Shown: one piece after another, positions 22,736 through 30,987 of the stretch | Position numbering within the stretch: position 1 is the stretch's first letter | How the letters are laid out: the number at the start of each line of letters is the position of its first letter | NCBI GenBank assembly: GCA_013140995.1 | Contig: JABFRX010000089.1 | Coordinates: 1-33,088 of the forward strand | DNA: 33,088 nt | Reading direction: 5' to 3' | From: Alphaproteobacteria bacterium | GTDB taxonomy: Bacteria; Pseudomonadota; Alphaproteobacteria; Micropepsales; Micropepsaceae | The notes under the pieces: generated by a model | Seen by the model: only the letters and a program-made list of their open reading frames with translations | The model's database searches: none | What the model was told of the DNA's origin: nothing | Translations under genes and position numbers: made by a program

Positions 22736-23857
22736 CTATTGGGCGGGTCCTAGAAGGATCGCCGCGATGCGTTCGTTTTGCATTTCGGTGGAGCCGTCCG
22801 TGTAGTTGGCGACGCGGGCGGAGGCGAGGTGGCGGAGGAACGGGTATTCTTCGCGCAAGCCCGCGGCACCCATGAGTTGGCAGGCGTCCGAGATGCGCTG
22901 CACTGCCATGCGGGTTGCGAACTTTTTCGCGTGTGCCGAGGCGAGAGCGGCGTCTTCGTTCGCGATGATCTTCGCGGCGGCCGAGGCTACGAGTTGGCGG
23001 GCGGCTTCGGCGTCCGTTGCGATGTCGGCGGCCATCCAGCGCCAGCCCTGTTTGGCGGCGAGTGGGCTGCCGAACGCTTCGCGCGATTTGCCGTAAGCGA
23101 CGGCGGTGTCGAGGCAGGCATCGACCATCGCGACGCACATCGCGGCGACGTAGGTGCGGGCTTGGTTGACGCTGGCCATCGCGCGGCGAAAGGCCTGGCC
23201 GGGTGGGGCGACGACCTCGTCCGCGTTGACGCGATAGTTCTCAAGTTTGAAGCCGCCAGCGCCGATCACGCCGCCACCGGCTAGCGCTTCGGGGTCCGCG
23301 CGGCGAAAGCCGTCGCGCGTGCCGTCAACGAGGAAACTGCCAATTCCGCGCCAGCCTTGTGTGGGATCCGTCTGCGCGTAGGTGATGAAGACGTCGCCGA
23401 ATGCCGCGTTCGTGATCCACCCTTTTTCGCCGGTCAGGCGCCAGCCGTCGCCATCCTTTACGGCGCTCGTTTTGATTCCGGCGAAGTCGCTGCCCGCGCC
23501 GGGTTCGCTGAGCGCGCTGCCGCCGAAGCGTTCACCTTTGAGCATCGCGGGGACGTAGCGTTCGGCCACCGCGCGCGGAAGCGTGGTCGCGAGGTTTGCG
23601 GCGCAACCCGCCGTGTTCGTGAGCGAGAACGCGAAGTCGTAGGAGTGATGCGCGAGCACCTGTAACAGGTCGAGCTTGTCGCCAAAGTCTATTTCGTGAC
23701 CGCCCCATGTTCGCGGCGCTTGGAACGCGAGCAGGCCTTCTGCGGCGGCAGCTTTGAGTGCGTCCACTTGCATACGGCCTTCGCGGGTCCATTTTGCTGC
23801 GTTGGGTGCGACGTGGGTTGCGGCAAAGCGCGTCGCCGCTTGAACGATCTCGTGCAT
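22736..23857 (-). CDS. Acyl-CoA dehydrogenase
   Basis: A 373-residue FAD enzyme that introduces a 2,3-double bond into acyl-CoA. Signatures: SALSEPGAGSDFAGIKTSA (FAD/substrate segment), LTGEKGWITNAA, and the C-terminal ISDACQLMGAAGLREEYP with YTDGSTEMQNERIAAILL. The usual catalytic Glu site (YEGT in medium-chain enzymes) reads as Asp354 in this alignment, an uncommon variant. It is the second gene of an operon, three bases after the acyl-CoA synthetase stop. ATG 23857. Acyl chain specificity is unknown; electron transfer flavoprotein genes are not in the window. Confidence 0.92.
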   Translation of the reverse strand: MHEIVQAATRFAATHVAPNAAKWTREGRMQVDALKAAAAEGLLAFQAPRTWGGHEIDFGDKLDLLQVLAHHSYDFAFSLTNTAGCAANLATTLPRAVAERYVPAMLKGERFGGSALSEPGAGSDFAGIKTSAVKDGDGWRLTGEKGWITNAAFGDVFITYAQTDPTQGWRGIGSFLVDGTRDGFRRADPEALAGGGVIGAGGFKLENYRVNADEVVAPPGQAFRRAMASVNQARTYVAAMCVAMVDACLDTAVAYGKSREAFGSPLAAKQGWRWMAADIATDAEAARQLVASAAAKIIANEDAALASAHAKKFATRMAVQRISDACQLMGAAGLREEYPFLRHLASARVANYTDGSTEMQNERIAAILLGPAQ

Positions 23858-23860
23858 GCG

Positions 23861-25468
23861 TTAGAGACCCAGGGTGGAGCGTGCGAAGTCGGTCGCGGCT
23901 TTGTAGTCGGGCTTACCGTTCGGGGCACGAAACATCTGTGGCACGGCGAGGATGCGCTTTGGCGTCTTGTAGCCGGCCAGATGTTCGCGCACATGCGCGC
24001 GTATCGCGCCCTCATCGAATCGCGCATTCGGTGCGAGTTCGACGACGGCGGTGACGGCATTGCCCCACTTATCGTCAGGCACCCCAACGACGAGCGCGTC
24101 GTCGACGCTGTCGTGCAGCTTTAGCGTTTCTTCGACTTCCTCAGGATAGACCTTTTCACCTGCCGTATTGATGCAGGCGCTGCCTCTCCCTAAGAGCGTG
24201 ATCGAACCGTCTGCGTTGACGAGGCAGAAGTCGCCGGGGATCGACCAGCGTTGGCCGCAGATGACGAAGAACGTCTTCGCGGTTTTCGCTTCGTCTTTCC
24301 AATAACCGACCGGGATGTTGCCGCCGCGCGCGATAACGCCGGGCGCGTTGGAACCTGCGGCGACGGGTTTGTGGTCCGGCGTGAACACGGCGACGTCCGT
24401 GCCGAGAGTGAACTTCGCGGTCGGCGTTTCACCGTCCTTCGTCGTCGCGGACATCGCGAAGCCGACAGCTTCGGAGGAGCCGAACGAATCCAGCAGCGTC
24501 ACCTGCGGGATGTGGGCGACGAGGCCGTGCTTGACCTCGCGCGACCACATCGTGCCCGAGGAGACGATCATCACGAGCGATGAAAGGTCCCATTGGCCGG
24601 GGTTTTCGTCCAGCGCGCGTAGCATGGGTTTCGCGAAGGCGTCGCCGACGATCGCCATCTGCGTTGCTTTGCGTTTGGCTGAGACTTCCCACAGTTCGAC
24701 GGGATCGAATGTCGCGGCGCCAAGCGTGATGACACTGCCGCCCATCGCGAGCGCGCCGAAGGAGGTTAGGAGGCCGGTGCCGTGCATCTGCGGGCAGACG
24801 GGAATGAAGCGGTTGCCGGGTGTCGCGCGAACGATGTCCACGTGCTCGGCGACCGTTGTGGGGATGACCGGCATCAGCGCAGGGTTCATCTGCGCGGCAC
24901 GCAAGTCGTGGTGGCGCCACATCACGCCCTTCGGCATGCCGGTCGTGCCGCCGGTGTAGAGAAAGAAAAGGTCATCGGGCGAGCGCTTGATGTCGAGGTC
25001 GCCTGCGCCATGCGCTGCGACGAATGTTTCGTAGTCTTGGGCGAAGGCGGGGAGGGTCGTGCCGTCGACCTTAACCTGCAGCCACGTTTTCACACCGGGA
25101 AGGCGGTCGCGGATGGAGGCGACCATCGGTGCGAACTCGCTGCCGTAGACGACGACGCGAGCGTCCGAGTTGTCGAAGATGTAGTGCAGCTCTTCCGCTT
25201 TGTAGCGGTAGTTGACATTGACGTGAACGAAGCGGCCCTTAAACGACGCGATCGTCGCTTCCATGTATTCGGGGCGGTTACGGATCAGGATCGCGAGTTT
25301 GTCGTCGGGTTGGTGCCCTGCCTGAATCAGTCCGCGGGCGAGGGCGTTCGTGCGGCCGTGGAACTCGAGCCAAGTTGTCGTCTTGTCTCCGTGGATCAGC
25401 GCCGGTGCCGATGAGGGCACGACCTTTGCGACTGCGTCGATAATGTCGCCGTAGTTCCACACGCCCAT
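23861..25468 (-). CDS. Acyl-CoA synthetase (AMP-binding, ANL superfamily)
   Basis: A 535-residue ligase that activates a carboxylic acid to its CoA thioester through an acyl-adenylate. The ATP loop is YTGGTTGMPKGVMW, the adenine motif is SFGSSEAVG, the hinge region lies in LLGRGSACINTAGEKVYPEE and the C-terminal catalytic Lys is in PNGKPDYK. I chose ATG 25468 (MGVWNYGD) because GGAGGAA precedes it at ideal spacing; the frame is open to 25543. It heads the operon with the acyl-CoA dehydrogenase, so together they would activate and begin oxidation of an acid. It is divergent from the GH84 gene with a 77-base gap. Confidence 0.93.
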   Translation of the reverse strand: MGVWNYGDIIDAVAKVVPSSAPALIHGDKTTTWLEFHGRTNALARGLIQAGHQPDDKLAILIRNRPEYMEATIASFKGRFVHVNVNYRYKAEELHYIFDNSDARVVVYGSEFAPMVASIRDRLPGVKTWLQVKVDGTTLPAFAQDYETFVAAHGAGDLDIKRSPDDLFFLYTGGTTGMPKGVMWRHHDLRAAQMNPALMPVIPTTVAEHVDIVRATPGNRFIPVCPQMHGTGLLTSFGALAMGGSVITLGAATFDPVELWEVSAKRKATQMAIVGDAFAKPMLRALDENPGQWDLSSLVMIVSSGTMWSREVKHGLVAHIPQVTLLDSFGSSEAVGFAMSATTKDGETPTAKFTLGTDVAVFTPDHKPVAAGSNAPGVIARGGNIPVGYWKDEAKTAKTFFVICGQRWSIPGDFCLVNADGSITLLGRGSACINTAGEKVYPEEVEETLKLHDSVDDALVVGVPDDKWGNAVTAVVELAPNARFDEGAIRAHVREHLAGYKTPKRILAVPQMFRAPNGKPDYKAATDFARSTLGL

Positions 25469-25545
25469 GCCATTTCCTCCAATATCTTTTGCGGGCAAGC
25501 CTATCGGAATTTGTCGCCGCGACAAGCGGTTGCTAGAGTCCAATC

Positions 25546-26616
25546 ATGAGCACCGCACCGCAACTCGGCATCATCGAAGGCTATTTTGGCACGCCCTGGC
25601 GTTGGGACGACCGCACGCATGTGATGCGGACGCTCGCCGATCACGGCTACAGGTTCTTCATCTACGCGCCAAAGGCGGACGCTCATTTGAGGCGGCGCTG
25701 GAAAGAGCCTCATCCGAGAGAGACGCACGAAGCGCTTGCAGGCTTCGCGGCGGCGTGCCGGGTGGCGGGTGTGCGGTTCGGCGTGGGTTTGAGTCCGTTC
25801 GAGGTCTACCGGCATTTCGACGACGACGCGAGGGCGACGCTTCGCGCACGGATTGCTGTGTTGGATTCGCTTGGCCTCGACGATCTTGCGATCCTTTTCG
25901 ACGATATGCGCGGCGATATTGCGGACTTGGCGACGCGGCAGGCGGGCATCATTGCCTTCGTCGCGTCATTCACGAAGGCGACGCGGCTGATCACGTGTCC
26001 GTCCTATTACACCGACGACGCGGTGCTCGATCGCGTGTTTGGGGCTCGGCCTGCGAACTATCTCGAAGATCTGGGGCGGCTGCTCGATCCGAAGGTCGAA
26101 GTGTTTTGGACCGGCGAAGAGGTTTGCGCGCGGGCGTATTCGCCGGGGCACCTTGCGGACGTCGCGGGGAAGCTCCGGCGGAAGCCATTTCTGTGGGACA
26201 ACTATCCGGTCAATGACGGGCCGCGGATGTCGCAGCATCTGCATCTGCGCGCGTTCACCGGGCGGCCGGCGGCGATGGCAGGGCACGTTGCGGCACACGC
26301 GATCAACCCGGCGCTGCAGCCGCATTTGAGTTTGATCCCGGCCCTCACGCTGGTGGACAGTTACCGTGAAGGTGACGCCTACCGCTACATGGCGTCGTTT
26401 CGTGCGGCGGCGCGTGCGGTGATGGGCGAGGAGGCGGGGCGGCTGTTGGAGGGCGATCTGCTATCGCTGCAAGACGCTGGGCTTGGTAACCTCGGTGAAC
26501 GTGTACAGCGGTTGCGCGCCAAGTGGGCCGCGCATGCGCACCCCGCCGCGCAGGAGATCGTCGCCTGGCTCGACGGTAAATGCGCGATCACCAGCGAAGA
26601 GATGCTGACGAGTTAG
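25546..26616 (+). CDS. GH84 family beta-N-acetylglucosaminidase (O-GlcNAcase-like), cytoplasmic
   Basis: A 356-residue glycosidase of family GH84, which removes beta-linked N-acetylglucosamine by substrate-assisted catalysis. The N-terminal strand GIIEGYFGTPW matches the family (usually IEGFYGxPW; here FY is reversed), the two catalytic aspartates are in ILFDDMRGD (Asp119-Asp120), and WDNYPVND (about 217-224) is the substrate-binding stretch. No signal peptide is visible, so it should act in the cytoplasm, unlike many secreted GH84 enzymes. ATG 25546. It stands alone, divergent from the acyl-CoA synthetase, with its 3' end overlapping the anti-sigma gene by four bases. Natural substrate unknown. 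Confidence 0.9.
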   Translation: MSTAPQLGIIEGYFGTPWRWDDRTHVMRTLADHGYRFFIYAPKADAHLRRRWKEPHPRETHEALAGFAAACRVAGVRFGVGLSPFEVYRHFDDDARATLRARIAVLDSLGLDDLAILFDDMRGDIADLATRQAGIIAFVASFTKATRLITCPSYYTDDAVLDRVFGARPANYLEDLGRLLDPKVEVFWTGEEVCARAYSPGHLADVAGKLRRKPFLWDNYPVNDGPRMSQHLHLRAFTGRPAAMAGHVAAHAINPALQPHLSLIPALTLVDSYREGDAYRYMASFRAAARAVMGEEAGRLLEGDLLSLQDAGLGNLGERVQRLRAKWAAHAHPAAQEIVAWLDGKCAITSEEMLTS

Positions 26617-27260
26617 CGCGGACGAGGATCGAACCGAGCCAGCGTCATCGTAAGCAATATCAGCAATACCACCGCGACGATGTGCGTGGCGAAGTCGATC
26701 GGGTTCGTGCCGTGGGCGTGGACGAATTGGAGGAGCGTGGCGGCGAGCAGAGCGCTGCCGAGCGTTGCGAGCGCCGTCACGCGGACTGCGTCGATCGGGA
26801 GGTGGCGGCGGAGGAATACATAGGTGACCGCTGCGGTGGGCAGGCCCACCCCAACGATAAAGAAGAAGCAGTCGCTGCTGTCGAACAGCGATACCGGCGT
26901 ATAGCCGAGGTCCGACACTTGCCGGTAGCATTCGAGGCCGCCGCCTGCGAGCCAGAGTGCGAGGCCGGGCAGGGGGAGATAGGACCACGTTTGGCTTCGA
27001 CCGGGGATCGATAGCGTCACTGCGGCTACGATCGCGCCGACGCCTGCCAGCAATGCGCCGGCGAGTTCGAGTGTGAACGGCATGCTCGTTAGATGCGCGA
27101 GGGTTTCCGTCACGTGGCCGCCGAACGCTGCCATGACCGTTGCCATGACCGCTATGATACCGGCGAGCAAAACGCCTGCGCGTGCGAGTGGTGGCGCGAG
27201 TGCCTTCACGGGTTTTGCCGTGGTTGCCAAGTCCTCAATCAGCTTGCCGGTGTCACGCAT
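26613..27260 (-). CDS. NrsF-like (DUF1109) membrane anti-sigma factor
   Basis: An approximately 215-residue, six-helix inner-membrane protein of the NrsF/DUF1109 family, which holds an ECF sigma factor inactive at the membrane in Caulobacter. Two cysteines lie where the family has them (LECYRQV and SSDCFFF), and metal or oxidant sensing through them is proposed for NrsF. Helices are at about 28-48, 64-85, 92-112, 128-148, 157-177 and 185-205. I prefer ATG 27260 to GTG 27269. It overlaps the sigma factor 3' end, so the pair is co-translated. It ends four bases into the GH84 gene's stop. Confidence 0.88.
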   Translation of the reverse strand: MRDTGKLIEDLATTAKPVKALAPPLARAGVLLAGIIAVMATVMAAFGGHVTETLAHLTSMPFTLELAGALLAGVGAIVAAVTLSIPGRSQTWSYLPLPGLALWLAGGGLECYRQVSDLGYTPVSLFDSSDCFFFIVGVGLPTAAVTYVFLRRHLPIDAVRVTALATLGSALLAATLLQFVHAHGTNPIDFATHIVAVVLLILLTMTLARFDPRPR

Positions 27261-27870
27261 CGCGACCACCCGTCAGAGCCACACGGAGCGACAACATTGC
27301 ACGGTGGAGCAGCGACTTCAGCGCGGGGACGGACTGACCGCTTTGAACGGCGGCTTCCGCGAGCGATAGTTCTTCGATTTTGAGCATGCGAACGGCTGCG
27401 CGTTGTCCTGCCGGTAAGGCCGCTAGAGCGGCAGCGATTTCGGCGCGGGTTTCGTGTTGCGCGTCGGCGGCGGTTGCGGTGTCGGCGACATCTTGCGTTG
27501 CGTCCGTTGTTTCGGTCTCGATTGCAGCGCGCCTGGTGCGTGCACGCAGGGCGTCGATCGCGCGGGCTTTGGCGACGGCTCCGACCCACGGTTCGACAGG
27601 GCGGCCGGGCTCGTAGGTCTCACGGATGCGATGGAGGGTGAGCAGCGTCTCTTGTACCACGTCTTCGATTGCGCCGGCGTCGCGATGATAGCGGCGTGCG
27701 ATCACGCGGATGAAGGCGGCGGCTTCCTTCAAAAATGACGCGTAGGCGCGCTTGTCGCCGGTTTGCGCCGCCGTCATTAACCGCTGCCAGCGGGCGGATG
27801 GCGCTTCGCTCGTTTCGTCGTCCTGCTGCACGAACGCCCAAAGCCTTTCGATTACCGCTTGCGCGATCAT
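27253..27870 (-). CDS. ECF sigma factor, SigF-like
   Basis: An extracytoplasmic-function sigma factor of about 205 residues. Region 2 includes DVVQETLLTLHRIRETYEPG and PVEPWVGAVAKARAIDALR; region 4 includes LPAGQRAAVRMLKIEELSLAEAA and SVPALKSLLHRAMLSLR, the DNA-recognition helix. ATG 27870 (MIAQAVIERLW) is likely; GTG 27927 adds 19 residues that look unstructured, and neither start has a strong ribosome site. The overlapping NrsF-like gene is its predicted inhibitor. In Caulobacter, SigF responds to heavy metal and organic oxidant stress; the same role here is inference. Confidence 0.88.
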   Translation of the reverse strand: MIAQAVIERLWAFVQQDDETSEAPSARWQRLMTAAQTGDKRAYASFLKEAAAFIRVIARRYHRDAGAIEDVVQETLLTLHRIRETYEPGRPVEPWVGAVAKARAIDALRARTRRAAIETETTDATQDVADTATAADAQHETRAEIAAALAALPAGQRAAVRMLKIEELSLAEAAVQSGQSVPALKSLLHRAMLSLRVALTGGRDA

Positions 27871-27961
27871 CACGAACGGGGGGCTCGCGTCAATCGCGGC
27901 TGCAGGTATGGAAGGTGTTCTGTGCACATCAGGCTATTCGTTTGAACTTCGGCGTTTGTTG

Positions 27962-27971
27962 CGCGTGATCA
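27962..27971. promoter_or_regulatory. 10-bp palindrome in the divergent sigma/YHS intergenic region
   Basis: CGTGATCACG is a perfect palindrome in the divergent gap between the sigma factor gene and the YHS-domain gene. It could be an operator. I found no GTAACC-N16-CGAA match of the Caulobacter SigF type that would prove autoregulation. Confidence 0.3.
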
Positions 27972-28051
27972 CGTGTCTGTGACCCGCGAAACCTTTGGGC
28001 AGTACCGGGCGAAGTAACCTTGCAGAGACACAAAAACCGGGAGCTCTTCTC

Positions 28052-28513
28052 ATGAAATCGTTTGTTTCTACTCTGTTTGGCACTTTTGCACTGGGCGCCG
28101 TGTTGTTTTCGATACCCGTCGCATCGGCCCGTGATGCGGACGTTTATACAGGCACGTTCTCGTCGCTTGCGGTCGGCGGTTATGATCCGGTCGCCTATTT
28201 CAAGGCGGGGCGTCCGGTACCTGGTGCCGCGCAGTTCTCCAGCGAATACAAAGGCGCGACTTGGCGGTTTGCATCGAAGGAAAATCTGGATGCGTTCCGT
28301 GCCAATCCAGCGGCGTTTGCACCGCAATACGGCGGGTATTGCGCCTGGGCCGTATCCCAAGGCTACACGGCGTCCGGCGATCCGCAGTTTTGGAAGGTCG
28401 TGAATGGCAAGCTCTATCTGAATTACGATGGTTCCGTGCAGGCGAAGTGGGAGAAGGACATTCCGGGCTTCATTGCCAAGGCCGACGGCAACTGGCCACG
28501 CGTTTTGAACTGA
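28052..28513 (+). CDS. Secreted YHS-domain protein
   Basis: A 153-residue exported protein. ATG 28052 gives a signal peptide MKSFVSTLFGTFALGAVLFS with cleavage after ASA; GGGAG lies upstream. The YHS segment is AVGGYDPVAYFKAGRPVPG ... WRFASKENLDAFRANPAAFAPQYGGYCAW, a metal-binding fold found in copper ATPases and secreted proteins. The frame is open from 27995 but the earlier codons are not protein-like. It is divergent from the SigF-like gene, making it a possible regulon member (inference). Small secreted YHS proteins are of unknown function. Confidence 0.9.
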   Translation: MKSFVSTLFGTFALGAVLFSIPVASARDADVYTGTFSSLAVGGYDPVAYFKAGRPVPGAAQFSSEYKGATWRFASKENLDAFRANPAAFAPQYGGYCAWAVSQGYTASGDPQFWKVVNGKLYLNYDGSVQAKWEKDIPGFIAKADGNWPRVLN

Positions 28514-28595
28514 ACGCAGCGTCTATCGACACAATACCTTCCCTTTGTGGGCCTTGAGGACGACCTTGAGCCCAGTGACTCCGAGAGCGCGTGCC

Positions 28596-29894
28596 ATGGG
28601 CAAAGACCTTCACGACTTGCAGCTGACGACGGGCCGGGCCGATACGGTTGCGGCCTACAACGTGTTCGCGGGCGATTGGATCGGCTATGGGCCGCGGGTG
28701 CGGTCCATCTTTGCGGCGGCCGATGCAGACGCGGATTGCGCGCTCGTCAATGCTCACGCGGCGGCGGTGCATATGGCGCTGGAGGCGGCACCTGGTTTCA
28801 AGACCGCGCGTGGGTATTTGCGGCGCGCGCGGAAGGCTTCGTCCGGTGCGACAGCGCGCGAGCAGACGTTCGTCGCGGCGGTCAACGATTGGTGGCGCGG
28901 GAACGTGCCTGGTGCGCTGAAGCGGTTGCGTTCTGTCGTGGCGCAGAACCCGGCAGACATAGTCGCGGCCAAGTGGGCGCAGTATCTGGCGTTCAATCTG
29001 GGTGATGCGGCGGCGATGTTGGCGGTCGCTAAGGGCGTTCTGCCGGCGCATGAGGAGACTGCGGCTGCGTGGAGTATGCTTGCGTTCGCGCACGAGCAGA
29101 ACAACGCGATCGGCGTCGCGGAAGAGGCGGCGTATCGGGCGCTTTCGATCGACGCGAAAGACCCGTGGGCGCATCATGCGATCGCGCATGTGATGGAGAC
29201 GCGGGGCAAGGCCGATGAGGGGATCGCGTTCTTGACGAAGCATGCGGCCGGTTGGGCCGACCGCAGCATCTTCGTGCGCGAGCACAATTATTGGCACTTG
29301 GCGCTGTTTCATATCGATCGCGAGGAGCCGAAGCTGGCGCTTGAGATTTTCGATAAGCATCTGTGGGGCACTTGGCGCGAGTTCGCGCAGGAGCAGATCG
29401 GTGCGATCTCTGCGCTGTTGCGGCTTGAGCTTCGTGGTGCTGATGTGGGTCAACGCTGGGAGCCTGTTGTGAAGAAGGTCATCGAGCGTTGGCACGAGCA
29501 TATTCTTCCGTTCAATGACCTGCATTTCGTCACCGCGCTCGCGCGCGGCGGACGTAGGCGTGAGGCGCATGAGTTTCTCGCGTCGATGAGGCGGCACGGC
29601 GCTAACGATGTCAGCGGCGTTTGGGAATCGGTTGCGATCCCTTGTGCGGAGGGCCTTGTTGCGTATGCGGAGCGGCGGTTCGCGGCGGCTGCGGATGCGA
29701 TCGGGCCGGTGCTCGCGCGGCTGCACCTGATCGGCGGCAGCCATACGCAGCGCGACGTGTTTGTGCAAACCTGGATCGATGCTAGCTTGCGGGCGGGCCG
29801 TCACTCGGCGGTTGTTCACGTTATCGATCTGCGCGCGCGTACGAAGCCGAATGAGGCAGCGCGCTTGCTGCAACTTGTCGCCAAGGCTGCTTGA
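28596..29894 (+). CDS. TTC38-like tetratricopeptide repeat protein
   Basis: A 432-residue soluble helical-repeat protein. It carries the signature of the TTC38 family, HAIAHVMETRGKADEGIAFL followed by HNYWHLALFHIDREEPKLAL and FDKHLWG, which is shared with eukaryotic TTC38. TPR-like units run from about residue 40 to 430. No signal peptide. ATG 28596 is preceded by GAGAG; a GTG at 28575 is possible. The stop TGA (29892-29894) shares a base with the ATG of the radical SAM gene, so the two are translationally coupled and likely act together. TTC38 proteins have no established reaction. Confidence 0.88.
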   Translation: MGKDLHDLQLTTGRADTVAAYNVFAGDWIGYGPRVRSIFAAADADADCALVNAHAAAVHMALEAAPGFKTARGYLRRARKASSGATAREQTFVAAVNDWWRGNVPGALKRLRSVVAQNPADIVAAKWAQYLAFNLGDAAAMLAVAKGVLPAHEETAAAWSMLAFAHEQNNAIGVAEEAAYRALSIDAKDPWAHHAIAHVMETRGKADEGIAFLTKHAAGWADRSIFVREHNYWHLALFHIDREEPKLALEIFDKHLWGTWREFAQEQIGAISALLRLELRGADVGQRWEPVVKKVIERWHEHILPFNDLHFVTALARGGRRREAHEFLASMRRHGANDVSGVWESVAIPCAEGLVAYAERRFAAAADAIGPVLARLHLIGGSHTQRDVFVQTWIDASLRAGRHSAVVHVIDLRARTKPNEAARLLQLVAKAA

Positions 29895-30963
29895 TGGAAG
29901 CCATCTACTGGGTGTTGACGTGGGCTTGCCATCGCAAATGCCGCCACTGCTATGACGACCGGTTCCGGCCGTACGTACGCGACGAGTTGAAGCGCGTGGT
30001 GGGCGAAGGGCAGCGCGCTTATCGCGCGGTGCTGAGGAACTTGCCGGACGACATGACGTTCCGTGATCCGAAGACGGGTGCGCGCAAGCGTAGCCTGATT
30101 GTGCTTGCGGGCGGCGAGTTGCTGATCGACGGTGTGCGGGAGGAGTTGTTTTATCCGGCACTTGAGGCGATCCGCGAGCGGTGGGGCGACCGTGCGCCGC
30201 ATGTGTCGGTGCAGACGACGGGTGACGTACTGACGCCGAACCGGATTGAGGCGATGTTTTCGCGCGGCGTGCGCACGATCGCGGTGGCTTCGATCGACGA
30301 CTATCACGTGGGGTTGGAGGGCGAGAAGAAGTTCGCTTTCATGGACGATATCCGCGCGATGATGGCGCCGTTCGGGGCGAAGGAGATCGACCTTGGCGGT
30401 GCGCGCGACGAGCGGCTTAAGGCGAAGTCGCCGGCGACGCGGCGCGATGCGATGGGTGAGGGGCCGTTCTTCCTGTTTTTCGGGGCGCAGCCGGAGCTTG
30501 GATCGGCGAGCTGTGGCCGCGCGGACGGGCGTGGGCGAACGGGCTTTCCAATGCGACCTATGAGACGAACTTTTGCGCGCGCTGGAGTGGCGGCAAGAAC
30601 TTCATGAACTACGGCGAGGCTGGGTCGGAGGTTGCGATCGAGCCGGACGGGTCGGTCTATCCGTGTTGTCTGAAGACGAAGGCGCCGCTGGGCAACCTGA
30701 CCGAAGAGCGCCTGACCGATATTCTCGACAGTCTCAACGGCCATCCGGCCTTCGAGGCGATCAACAAGGGCGATCCGGAGGCTATGGGCCTTGGTGCGGG
30801 TTGGTCGCGCGAGGCTTATCGCGAGGCTTCGAGCGTCGTCGACCCGAAGGGGCGTGCGGTCGCGAATGTCTGCCTCGGGTGCGACGCGTTTTTCGAGCAA
30901 CATTTGAAGGGCGAGCTTCAGCGTTTGCGCGCGCAGCGGCTGGCGGGTCTGGCCGCCGTGTGA
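29894..30963 (+). pseudogene. Radical SAM/SPASM-like protein, split by a -1 frameshift
   Basis: A radical S-adenosylmethionine protein whose reading frame breaks near 30498. The N-terminal half (ATG 29894) has the iron-sulfur motif CHRKCRHC (CxxxCxxC) at about residues 12-19. The first frame reads correctly to about PEL, then becomes Arg/Gly-rich and stops at 30607. In the -1 frame, coding quality resumes at once (WIGELWPRGRAWANGLSN, then CARWSGGKNFMNYG) and runs to 30963 with a SPASM-like cysteine set (VYPCCLK, VCLGCDAFF). A single missing base at about 30498-30501 restores one protein of about 356 residues. No slippery heptamer is seen, so this is a real mutation or a sequencing error rather than programmed. 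Coupled to the TTC38-like gene. Confidence 0.82.
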
Positions 30964-30987
30964 CGCCGGTGCTAGCGTTCGCCTGCG

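Noticed and set aside
28012-28017. GTAACC resembling the -35 element of Caulobacter SigF promoters, upstream of the YHS gene
   Set aside because: No CGAA lies 16 bases downstream, and the site is only about 35 bases from the start codon, so it is not a convincing SigF promoter.
30494-30504. Programmed -1 frameshift signal in the radical SAM gene
   Set aside because: GGAGCTTGGAT contains no X-XXY-YYZ slippery heptamer and no clear downstream stem, so a mutation or sequencing error is simpler.
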